From Nocardioides panaciterrulae (GTDB taxonomy: Bacteria; Actinomycetota; Actinomycetes; Propionibacteriales; Nocardioidaceae): 64,000 bases of DNA. Of the stretch, positions 16,430 through 24,610 are shown piece after piece (positions within the stretch are counted from its first letter, which is position 1; each line of letters starts with the position of its first letter). The position numbers were made by a program, and so were the translations under genes. The notes under the pieces are model-generated. The model was not told the DNA's origin, ran no database searches, and saw nothing but the letters and a program-made list of their open reading frames with translations. The stretch is from NCBI RefSeq assembly GCF_013409645.1, contig NZ_JACCBG010000001.1:3222001-3286000 (forward strand). The letters are read 5' to 3'.

Positions 16430-17214
16430 CCGCGCTGCTCCGGGCCGCGCACGCCGGCCCGGCGCTGGCGGTGGTGCTGCTGGCCGGGCTGCTGGCCGTG
16501 GCCGACGGCCTGGGCCCCGCCCGGATCGCGCTCGTGGTCGCGGCGGTGCTCGCCGGCCAGCTCTCGATCGGCTGGTCCAACGACCTCATCGACGAGGCCC
16601 GGGACCGGGCGGTGGCGCGCACCGACAAGCCGCTGGCGGCCGGTGAGGTCTCGACCCGGACGGTGCGGGTCGCCTGCGCGGTCGCGGTGGTCGCGGTCGT
16701 GCCGCTCTCGCTGGCCTGCGGGTGGGCGGCCGGGCTGGTGCACCTGGTCTGCGTCGGCTCGGGCTGGCTCTACAACGCCGGGCTCAAGGCCACGGCGTGG
16801 TCGTGGGCGCCGTACGCCGTCGCCTTCGGCGCCCTGGTCGTCTTCGTCTCGCTCGCCGACGCCCCGCCGGCGCTGCCGCCGTGGTGGATGCCGCTGGCCG
16901 GGGCGCTGCTGGGCGTGGGCGCGCACCTGCTCAACGTGCTCCCCGACCTCGACGACGACGCAGCCACCGGAGTTCGCGGGCTGCCGCACCGGATCGGCGC
17001 GCGGCGGTTGCCCGCCGTCGCCACCGGGGTGCTCGTCGCCGGCACGATCGTGGTCGCGCTCGGGGCCGGCCTCGGCCGGCCCTCGTCGCTCGTCGCGCTG
17101 GCCGTGGTCGCGGCGCTCGCCGTGCTGGCGCTGACCCGGGGCGGGCGCGGCCCGTTCCTCGCCGCGATCGGCATCGCGCTCACCGACGTGGTGCTGCTGC
17201 TGGCCGCCGGGTGA
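16426..17214 (+). CDS. UbiA-family aromatic prenyltransferase
   Basis: A 262-residue integral membrane prenyltransferase. The first Asp-rich motif is NDLIDEARDR and the second is LPDLDDDAATG; eight to nine hydrophobic helices surround them. UbiA proteins attach polyprenyl diphosphate to an aromatic acceptor. As the last gene of the operon it would prenylate the PKS-derived ring using precursors balanced by the adjacent isomerase, giving a meroterpenoid or prenylated lipoquinone. GTG 16426 overlaps the idi stop by 4 bp. Confidence 0.9.
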   Translation: MTALLRAAHAGPALAVVLLAGLLAVADGLGPARIALVVAAVLAGQLSIGWSNDLIDEARDRAVARTDKPLAAGEVSTRTVRVACAVAVVAVVPLSLACGWAAGLVHLVCVGSGWLYNAGLKATAWSWAPYAVAFGALVVFVSLADAPPALPPWWMPLAGALLGVGAHLLNVLPDLDDDAATGVRGLPHRIGARRLPAVATGVLVAGTIVVALGAGLGRPSSLVALAVVAALAVLALTRGGRGPFLAAIGIALTDVVLLLAAG

Positions 17215-17303
17215 GCGGGGCCGCGCGGCGGAATCGGTGGCTCACCCACCGCCGGGCCGCCCCGCCCGTGCCGACCGGGCGGACCGGCCTCTCGCGCCGC
17301 GCA

Positions 17304-17328
17304 CGCCTCACCCGCCCGGGGTGAGGCG
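17304..17328. promoter_or_regulatory. Inverted repeat matching the PKS operator
   Basis: CGCCTCACCC (17304-17313), five bases, GGGTGAGGCG (17319-17328). It shares GCCTCACCC-N5-GGGTGAGGC with the repeat at 12986-13018 and lies 60 bp before the gene at 17389. Confidence 0.55.
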
Positions 17329-17388
17329 CGGCCGGCGTACGTCGGGCACCGTGGAGCGGTCCGCACCGACCCGACGGAGGGCTGCGCC

Positions 17389-17868
17389 GTGACCACGAAG
17401 AGCGACTTCGACCCCGAGGAGTGGGCGCGCATCGTCCGCGCCCCGATGGTGGCCGGGCTGGCGATCACGCTGGCCGACCCCGGCGGCCCGATCGAGGCCG
17501 CCAAGGAGACGATGGCGACGATGCACAGCGCCACCAGCCCGCCGAGCCGCGAGCAATTGCTCTCCGAGGTCGCGCTCGACGTGCAGGAGATGGTGCAGCA
17601 CAAGCAGAACCCGCTGAAGGGCTACCGGCCGACCGGGGACCAGCCGACCGGTGACCTGGTGCTCGCCGAGCTGCGGGAGGTGCACGACATCGTCGCGGCC
17701 AAGGCCTCGCCCGAGGAGTCCGCGGCGTTCGGCGAGTGGCTGGTCGGCGCCGCTCGGGCGGCCGCCGAGGCGGCGCGCGAGGGCGGCTTCCTCGGCTTCC
17801 ACGCGGTGCGGGTCAGCGAGCGCGAGCAGGCGATGATCGACCGGGTCCGGGAGACCGTGGCGGCCTGA
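17389..17868 (+). CDS. Conserved-looking protein of unknown function
   Basis: A 159-residue soluble, mostly helical protein with no motif I recognise. It begins TTKSDFDPEEWARIVRAP, has an Ala/Glu-rich C-terminal half (residues 90-150, AARAAAEAAREGG) and no signal peptide or membrane helix. CGGAGG lies 8 nt before GTG 17389, so the start is firm. It shares its upstream palindrome with the PKS operon, which suggests co-regulation with the phenolic-lipid pathway. The codon pair CAA-TTG inside a GAGCAATTGCTC palindrome (17551-17562) is unusual for this GC-rich DNA. A long terminator follows. Confidence 0.7.
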   Translation: MTTKSDFDPEEWARIVRAPMVAGLAITLADPGGPIEAAKETMATMHSATSPPSREQLLSEVALDVQEMVQHKQNPLKGYRPTGDQPTGDLVLAELREVHDIVAAKASPEESAAFGEWLVGAARAAAEAAREGGFLGFHAVRVSEREQAMIDRVRETVAA

Positions 17869-17952
17869 CCGGCAGCGCCGTCCGGGTCGGGCCGACCAGG
17901 TCCCGAGCCGAGCCGCCCGCCGGGCCGCCCGGCGGGCCGGATGGTCCGACGA

Positions 17953-18000
17953 GCGTCGGGGCGCGGGGGCCCGGTGCCACGGGTCCCCGCGCCCCGACGC
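17953..18000. terminator. 21-bp hairpin between convergent genes
   Basis: 17953-17973 pairs with 17980-18000 over 21 positions with a single G-U pair and a 6-nt loop. It begins GCGTCGGGGC and ends GCCCCGACGC. It lies between convergent 17389 and the Rpf gene and should terminate both transcripts. Confidence 0.85.
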
Positions 18001-18039
18001 GGCTCGGCGGCGCGGCTCGGCGGCGCGGGTCGGCGGGGC
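18001..18039. repeat. 13-bp tandem repeat, three units
   Basis: GGCTCGGCGGCGC at 18001-18013 and 18014-18026, then a degenerate copy to 18039. It directly follows the terminator hairpin and has no evident function. Confidence 0.7.
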
Positions 18040-18083
18040 GGTCGAGGAGCGCCCGGCCGGCACCCGTCCGGCCGGCCGTCAGG

Positions 18084-18585
<502 letters not shown>

Positions 18586-18637
18586 CCGGACAGGACTCGG
18601 CGTGACCGGGAGGGCATCCCGGTTGACGGGACACTGC

Positions 18638-18666
18638 AACCTAGAAAGATCCGCACCGCCAGCCAA
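18638..18666 (-). promoter_or_regulatory. Sigma-A-type promoter for the rpf transcript
   Basis: TTGGCT (18661-18666, minus strand), a 17-bp spacer, and TAGGTT (18638-18643). The start would fall near 18631, leaving room for the entire riboswitch. Confidence 0.6.
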
Positions 18667-18816
18667 GGCCGCTTCCCCCAGATGGGGCAAGCCCGCGGGA
18701 CAAAGGTCCCGAGAATGGGGTAAGGCGGAGGGGACGGTGACCGCCGGCTCGCGCCTCGGCCCGCAGAGCGTCCGGCCCGCACACCGTCCGGCCCCTGCGT
18801 CTGGCACAGTCGCTCC

Positions 18817-19611
18817 GTGCAGACCGGACGGACCACGACGTACGACGGGGCGGAGCTCGCCTGGCAGCTCCTCGGCCCGGACACCGCGCCGCCACTGCTC
18901 CTGCTGCCCGGCCAGGCGAACTCCCACCGCTGGTGGGACGGGCTGCGCGCGGCCTTCGCCGACGCGTTCCGCACCGTCACCTTCGACTACCGCGGCACCG
19001 GGGACACCCGGGCGGACGAGACGGACGCGGCGTCGTGGACGACCTCGTCGTTCGCCGCGGACGCGGTCGCGGTGCTGGACGACCTCGGCTACGACGACGT
19101 CCTGGTCTACGGCACTTCGATGGGCGGCCGGGTGGCGCAGCGGCTGGTCGTCGAGCACCCGGCCCGGGTCCGGCGGCTGGTGCTCGCCTGCACCTCCCCC
19201 GGCGGCCCGGAGGCGGTCGAGCGCAGCGTGGAGGTGCGGCTCTCGCTGAGCCGGCGCGACCCGGACGCGGTGCGCCGGGCGCTCCTGGAGCTCATGTACA
19301 CCCCGGCGTGGCTGGCCACGCACGACGGCTCGACGCTGCTCGGCGACCCGACGATGTCGGCCGCCGCCCGCCGGGGCCACCTGCGCGCCAGCGCCCGGCA
19401 CGACGCCTGGGACCGGCTCCCGGAGGTCGGCGTACCGGTCCTGGTGACCCACGGCGACGCGGACCTGATGGCGCCGGTGCGCAACGCCGAGCTGCTCGCC
19501 GCCCGCGTGCCCGGCGCCGAGCTGCAGCTGGTGGCCGGTGGCCGGCACGGCTTCTTCGAGGAGTTCGCCGACCAGGTGGTGCCGCGGGTGCGCGGCTTCC
19601 TCGGCGCCTGA
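18817..19611 (+). CDS. Alpha/beta-fold hydrolase
   Basis: A 264-residue alpha/beta hydrolase. The nucleophile elbow is YGTSMGG (Ser near residue 106), the acid is probably Asp in THGDADLM and the base His in GGRHGFFEEF. The oxyanion region LLLLPGQANSHRWW replaces the usual HG motif. The substrate is unknown; the fold covers esterases, lactonases and haloperoxidase-like enzymes. GTG 18817 has no Shine-Dalgarno but a weak CACAGT-N6-GTG arrangement, so it may be leaderless. Confidence 0.83.
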   Translation: MQTGRTTTYDGAELAWQLLGPDTAPPLLLLPGQANSHRWWDGLRAAFADAFRTVTFDYRGTGDTRADETDAASWTTSSFAADAVAVLDDLGYDDVLVYGTSMGGRVAQRLVVEHPARVRRLVLACTSPGGPEAVERSVEVRLSLSRRDPDAVRRALLELMYTPAWLATHDGSTLLGDPTMSAAARRGHLRASARHDAWDRLPEVGVPVLVTHGDADLMAPVRNAELLAARVPGAELQLVAGGRHGFFEEFADQVVPRVRGFLGA

Positions 19612-19658
19612 CGGCGCAGGGCGCCCTGGGCAGCGGGGCGGCGGGCGGCGCCCCGGGG

Positions 19659-20255
19659 TCAGGGAGTCGGCCGGGCCGCCAGCAGCGGTCGCAGCGGGGT
19701 CCGCTCCAGGCGCACCACCAGTGCGCGCAGGACCGGCAGCAGCAGCCGGTGCCCGACCAGCACCACGACGGCGCCGACGAGCAGGCCGGCGACCACGTCG
19801 AGAGGGAAGTGCGCGCCGACGTAGACCCGGGCGAAGGCCATCAGCAGGGCGGCGGCGAGGGCCACCAGCCCGAGCCGCCGGCTCACCAGCCACACCCCGG
19901 CGGCCACCGCGCCGGCCATCACCGAGTGGTCGCTGGGGAAGGAGAAGTCGTGGCTGCGGGGCACCAGGACGAGGACGTGCGGGAGCACGGCGTACGGCCG
20001 GGCCTCGTGCACCAGCCGGCCGAGCGGCTGGTTGACCGCGATCGCCAGCAGCATGCCCAGCGGCGCCCAGAGCGCGGACGCCATCGTGACCGGGCCGCGG
20101 CCCCGGGCGAACCACCAGCCCGCCAGCAGCAGCACCGCGAACAGGACCACGCCGTACATCGCGTAGCCCCGCAGCACGCCGTGCAGCGCCGGGGTGTCGG
20201 CGCTCAGGTCGTTGACCGCCAGGAACCCCTGACGCTGGATGCCGTCCCAGGACAT
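19659..20255 (-). CDS. PAP2-family membrane phosphatase
   Basis: A 198-residue membrane protein with the three PAP2 motifs: GRLVHEARPYA (K/R-x6-RP type), SFPSDHSV (catalytic His) and ARVYVGAHFPLDVV (second His). About five hydrophobic helices are visible. Such enzymes dephosphorylate lipid pyrophosphates, for example undecaprenyl diphosphate, or phosphatidic acid. AGAGGTGG precedes ATG 20255. It is convergent with the hydrolase gene and divergent from the TetR regulator. Confidence 0.87.
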   Translation of the reverse strand: MSWDGIQRQGFLAVNDLSADTPALHGVLRGYAMYGVVLFAVLLLAGWWFARGRGPVTMASALWAPLGMLLAIAVNQPLGRLVHEARPYAVLPHVLVLVPRSHDFSFPSDHSVMAGAVAAGVWLVSRRLGLVALAAALLMAFARVYVGAHFPLDVVAGLLVGAVVVLVGHRLLLPVLRALVVRLERTPLRPLLAARPTP

Positions 20256-20420
20256 GCCGCCACCTCTCGTCTGCGTTGAACCGCCACAGTGCGCCGACCG
20301 GGATGAAGGAACGATGAGGACTGGTCTGCACCGGTCCGGAAGTCGCTGGCGGAAACGTTTTCGTACGCCGTAAATTCCCGACTCCGCGACCACACAGGCC
20401 GACGACGGGAGGGATGGGCA

Positions 20421-21056
20421 GTGCCGAAGCGCACCGGGCTGACCACGGACGCCGTCGCGCGCGCCGGCCTCGCCCTGCTCGACGCCGAGGGGGTCGAGGG
20501 CGTCACGATGCGCCGGGTCGCGGCGGAGCTGCGGGTCTCGGCGATGACCCTCTACACCTACGTCGAGGGCCACGAGGCGCTGCTCGACGAGGTGGTGCAG
20601 CTCGTGTACGCCGAGATCCCGCCGCCCGACCCGGCCGCCGAGCCCCGGACGGCCCTGCGCGAGCTGATGCGCGCCTCCCGGCGGGTGCTGCTGAGCCACC
20701 CGTACGCCGTGCCTCTGATCGCCCTGCACCCCCCGCGCACGCCCGCGGCGCTGGCCTACCTCGAGGGCGGCTACCGGGCGCTGCGGGAGGCCGGCATCCC
20801 GCCGCTGGAGGTCGCCCGGTCCTACCGGGCGCTGACCGCCTACTCGATCGGCACCGCGCTGGTCGAGCTCAGCCGCTACTTCCCCCGCCACCCGATCACC
20901 GCCGCGACCGAGCCGGACCTCGCCGCCCTGGCCGACCGCTATCCGCACGTCGCCGAGGTCGGGCCGCTGCTGGCCGGCCTCGACGACGTCGCGGAGTTCG
21001 ACTACGGCCTCGACCTCACCCTCGACGGCTTCCTCGACCGGCACCGTCCGGGCTGA
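20421..21056 (+). CDS. TetR-family transcriptional regulator
   Basis: A 211-residue TetR protein. The N-terminal helix-turn-helix (residues 10-52) includes GVTMRRVAAELRVSAMTLYTYV; the C-terminal ligand domain resembles the TetR_C type used with drug exporters. It is followed by a MacB-like ABC ATPase and permease, the likely target. An AAACGTTT palindrome (20353-20360) within an AT-rich patch about 60 bp upstream is a plausible autoregulatory operator. GTG 20421 has a GGGAGGGATGG ribosome-binding region. Confidence 0.87.
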   Translation: MPKRTGLTTDAVARAGLALLDAEGVEGVTMRRVAAELRVSAMTLYTYVEGHEALLDEVVQLVYAEIPPPDPAAEPRTALRELMRASRRVLLSHPYAVPLIALHPPRTPAALAYLEGGYRALREAGIPPLEVARSYRALTAYSIGTALVELSRYFPRHPITAATEPDLAALADRYPHVAEVGPLLAGLDDVAEFDYGLDLTLDGFLDRHRPG

Positions 21057-21187
21057 CCGCGGGTCAGCACCACCCCTACCAGCCCTCCCGCCGCCTCCCC
21101 CGGCCGTCCGGCCGCCGTCTCGGGCCCGCTCCAGCACCGCTCCCGACAGCACCCCGACCGACCCGACTCCGCCCCGAAGGAAGACAC

Positions 21188-21979
21188 ATGACCGACATCG
21201 CCCTGGCCGCACCCGCCGCCGAGCGGTCCGCGCGACCCGCCGCTCGGGTGAGCCACGCCCGCAAGTCCTACGGCAGCGTCGGCGCCGGGGCCGACGGCGG
21301 CCCGGACGCCGTCGTGCACGCCCTCGACGACGTCACCGTGGACTTCCCGGCCGGCGCCTTCACCGCGATCATGGGGCCCTCCGGGTCCGGCAAGTCCACG
21401 CTGATGCACTGCGTGGCCGGCCTCGACACGCTGACCTCGGGCCAGGCGTTCGTCGGCGACACCGACCTGGCGAGCCTGTCGGACAAGCAGCGCACGATCC
21501 TGCGCCGCGACCGGCTCGGGTTCGTCTTCCAGGCCTTCAACCTGCTGCCCACGCTCACCGCGGAGGAGAACATCTGCCTGCCCGCGGACCTCGCCGGCCG
21601 CACCCTCGACCGCGACTGGTTCGACACGGTGGTGACCACGCTCCGGCTCGGCGACCGCCTCGGCCACCGCCCGGCCCAGCTCTCCGGCGGCCAGCAGCAG
21701 CGGGTGGCGGTCGCCCGGGCCCTGGCCTCCCGCCCGGAGGTGGTCTTCGGCGACGAGCCCACCGGGGCGCTGGACTCCCGCACCAGCACCGAGCTGCTGC
21801 GGTTCCTGCGCACCGCGGTCGACGACCTGGGCCAGACCGTGGTGATGGTCACCCACGACCCGGTCGCGGCGTCGTACGCCGACCGCGTGGTCTTCCTGGC
21901 CGACGGCCGGGTGGTCGACGGGCTGGAGGCCCCGACCCGTGACTCGGTGCTCGAGACCATGAAGCGGCTCGGTGAGTGA
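21188..21979 (+). CDS. MacB/LolD-type ABC transporter ATP-binding protein
   Basis: A 263-residue ATPase of the type VII (MacB/FtsE/LolD) class. It shows GPSGSGKST (Walker A), VFQAFNLLPTLTAEEN (Q-loop), [20 protein letters not shown] (Walker B, with the class-typical GALD) and VTHDPVAASYADR. GAAGGAAG precedes ATG 21188. Its end overlaps the permease by 8 bp. The pair probably exports a lipid, peptide or drug, or does mechanical work on the envelope. Confidence 0.93.
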   Translation: MTDIALAAPAAERSARPAARVSHARKSYGSVGAGADGGPDAVVHALDDVTVDFPAGAFTAIMGPSGSGKSTLMHCVAGLDTLTSGQAFVGDTDLASLSDKQRTILRRDRLGFVFQAFNLLPTLTAEENICLPADLAGRTLDRDWFDTVVTTLRLGDRLGHRPAQLSGGQQQRVAVARALASRPEVVFGDEPTGALDSRTSTELLRFLRTAVDDLGQTVVMVTHDPVAASYADRVVFLADGRVVDGLEAPTRDSVLETMKRLGE

Positions 21980-24515
21980 CGCGATGGTCAAGCACTCCCT
22001 GCGCTCGCTGCTCGCCCACAAGCTGCGGCTGCTGCTCACCGTCGTCGCCGTGACCGTCGGCGTGGCCTTCGTGTCGGGCACGTTCGTGCTCTCCGACACC
22101 ATGGGCAAGGCCTTCGACCAGCTCTACGCCGGGCTGACGAAGGGCACCGACGTCACGGTCCGGTCGGTCTCCCACACCGACGGCGTCGACTTCTCCGGCG
22201 GCCGGCGCCCGCTCGACCAGGCGATGGTCGACCGGGTCGCGGCGGTGCCGGGCGTCGCGCTCGCCGAGGGCGGCGTGAGCGGCTACGCGCTGGTGATCGA
22301 CCGGCACGGCGACCCGGTGCAGCCCGGCGGTGCCCCGACCCTGGCCAGCAGCGTGGCCCACGACCGGCGGCTCGCCGGCGACTTCAGCTACCGCGCCGGA
22401 CGGGCCCCGTCGGGCCCGCACGAGGTGGCCCTCGACGCACTCACCGCCCGCAAGGCCGGCTACCGGCTCGGGGACACCGTCCGCGTCGACTTCGAGAGCG
22501 GTCCGGCGTCCTTCACGCTGGCCGGCATCGTCGGGTTCGGCGACACCGACAGTCTGGCCGGCGCCACGCTCGCGGCGTTCGACCTGGCCACCGCCCAGCA
22601 GCGACTGGACAAGGTCGGCGAGGTGGACCAGATCGACGTGGTCGGCGACGGCAGCGGCTCCGCCGCGCAGCTGCGCGACGCGATCGCCCAACGGCTCCCG
22701 GACGGCACCGAGGCGCTCACCGGGGCCCAGGTCGCCGACGAGGGCGCGGCCGCGGTGCGCGACGGCATGCAGGTCTTCACCCGGATCCTGCTGGTCTTCG
22801 CCGGGGTCTCCCTGCTGGTCGGCTCCTTCGTCATCTGGAACACCTTCAACGTCCTCGTCGCCCAGCGCCGCCGCGAGATCGCGCTGCTGCGGGCGGTCGG
22901 CGCGACCCGGCGCCAGGTCCTCGGCGGCATCGTCCTCGAGGCGCTCGTGGTGGGGTTGGTCTCCGCGGCGCTCGGTCTGCTCGGCGGCGTCGGGCTCGCG
23001 GTGGGGATCCGCGAGCTGCTGGCCGCGATCGGCATCGAGGTGCCCACCACGGCGGCGACGGTCGCACCGCGCACGGTCGTGGCGGCGCTGCTCGTGGGGG
23101 TCGTCGTCACGCTCGTGGCCGCGGTCGCGCCCGCGGCCGGCGCCACCCGGGTCGGCCCCGTCGAGGCGCTGCGCGAGGCCCAGGCGGTCAGCACCGGCCT
23201 GAGCCGCCGCCGCGTCCTGGCCGGCTCGCTGGTCCTCGGGCTCGGCGTGCTCGGCATGCTCGCCTGCCTCAGCGTCGGCGACCAGCCGGCGCTCACCGGC
23301 GTCAGCACGCTGGTGGCCTTCGCCGGCCTGGTCGTGTGCGGGCCGCTGCTCGCGCGGGGCATCGCCCGGCTCGCCGACCGCGGTCCGCGCGGCGGCGGCT
23401 GGCGGCTCGCGGCCCGCAACATCGCCCGGACCCCGCAGCGGGCCGCGGCCACCGCGCTCGCGCTCACGATCGGCCTGACCGTGGTCAGCGCGGTGGCGGT
23501 CACCGCCGCCTCGACCAAGGCGTCGGTCGCCGACCTCGTCGACGCCGGCAACCGGGCCGACCTGATCCTGCAGCCCCCGGGCCCGGGCGCCGGGTTCAGC
23601 CCCGAGGTGGCCGACCGGGTCCGCCACCAAGCCGGCGTCGCGTCGGTCGTGGAGATGCGCCACACCCAGGCGCAGGTCGCCGGCGGCTCGGCGGCGGTCG
23701 CCGGCCTCGGCACCGAGGGCCTCACCGACGTCGTCGACCTCGGGATCCGCGCCGGCGACCTCGCCGACTTCGGCGCCGGCACCATGCTGCTCGGCACCGA
23801 CCAGGCCGCGAAGCTCGGCGTGGGTCCCGGCGACGACGTGGCGGTGACCTTCCCCGAGACCGGCGAACGGCACTTCCGGGTCGCGGCGACCTTCGCGCGG
23901 GACTCGGTGATCGGCACCGGCTACGTCGTCGCGCTGCCCGACTTCGCCGGCAACGTGACCTCCCGGCTCGACGTGGCGGTCCTGGTGCACGAGGCCGCCG
24001 GCGCCGACCGGGCCGCGGTCGAGGCCGAGCTGACCCGGGCGATGCGGGCGGACTTCCCGAACGTCGACGTCAAGAACCCCGCCGAGCTGACCGCGGACGC
24101 CCAGGCCGGCATCGACCAGATGCTCGGGCTGGTCACCGCCCTGCTGCTGCTCGCGGTCGTGGTGGCGATCCTCGGCATCGTGAACACGCTGGTGCTCTCG
24201 GTGGTCGAGCGCACCCGCGAGCTCGGGCTGATGCGGGCGGTCGGCGCGACCCGGCGGCAGGTGCGGACCGTCGTACGCCGGGAGTCGGTGCTGATGTCGC
24301 TGCTCGGCGCGCTCACCGGTCTCGCGCTCGGCACCCTCGCCGGCGTCGCGTTGAGCCGGGCGCTGGTCGAGCAGGGCGTCAGCACCGTCCGCGTGCCGGT
24401 CGCGACGCTGGTGGTCTACCTGGTCGTCGCGGCGGTCGTCGGGGTGCTCGCCGCGGTCGGCCCGGCCCGGCGCGCCAGCCGGGTCGACGTGCTGCGGGCG
24501 GTGACCGTCGACTGA
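21972..24515 (+). CDS. FtsX/MacB-like ABC transporter permease
   Basis: An 847-residue protein with two FtsX-type permease modules: an N-terminal helix followed by an extracellular domain and three helices (to about residue 400), then the same layout again, ending with the conserved ERTRELGLMRAVGATRRQV segment. The first half has REIALLRAVGATRRQV at the equivalent site. This is the usual actinobacterial fused permease partner of the preceding ATPase. GTG 21972 overlaps the ATPase end; ATG 21984 is an alternative start. Confidence 0.92.
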   Translation: MSDAMVKHSLRSLLAHKLRLLLTVVAVTVGVAFVSGTFVLSDTMGKAFDQLYAGLTKGTDVTVRSVSHTDGVDFSGGRRPLDQAMVDRVAAVPGVALAEGGVSGYALVIDRHGDPVQPGGAPTLASSVAHDRRLAGDFSYRAGRAPSGPHEVALDALTARKAGYRLGDTVRVDFESGPASFTLAGIVGFGDTDSLAGATLAAFDLATAQQRLDKVGEVDQIDVVGDGSGSAAQLRDAIAQRLPDGTEALTGAQVADEGAAAVRDGMQVFTRILLVFAGVSLLVGSFVIWNTFNVLVAQRRREIALLRAVGATRRQVLGGIVLEALVVGLVSAALGLLGGVGLAVGIRELLAAIGIEVPTTAATVAPRTVVAALLVGVVVTLVAAVAPAAGATRVGPVEALREAQAVSTGLSRRRVLAGSLVLGLGVLGMLACLSVGDQPALTGVSTLVAFAGLVVCGPLLARGIARLADRGPRGGGWRLAARNIARTPQRAAATALALTIGLTVVSAVAVTAASTKASVADLVDAGNRADLILQPPGPGAGFSPEVADRVRHQAGVASVVEMRHTQAQVAGGSAAVAGLGTEGLTDVVDLGIRAGDLADFGAGTMLLGTDQAAKLGVGPGDDVAVTFPETGERHFRVAATFARDSVIGTGYVVALPDFAGNVTSRLDVAVLVHEAAGADRAAVEAELTRAMRADFPNVDVKNPAELTADAQAGIDQMLGLVTALLLLAVVVAILGIVNTLVLSVVERTRELGLMRAVGATRRQVRTVVRRESVLMSLLGALTGLALGTLAGVALSRALVEQGVSTVRVPVATLVVYLVVAAVVGVLAAVGPARRASRVDVLRAVTVD

Positions 24516-24598
24516 CTGTCCCTCGTCACCCGCTCCCGGCCGGACGACGTCGTCAGCAGGACCGGTGGGCCGTTCATGTCGGCTTCAGGCGAGCGACG

Positions 24599-24604
24599 TA
24601 CGTT
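24599..24604 (+). promoter_or_regulatory. Leaderless -10 TACGTT
   Basis: TACGTT, 6 nt, then ATG 24611. Confidence 0.55.
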
Positions 24605-24610
24605 GCGGTC

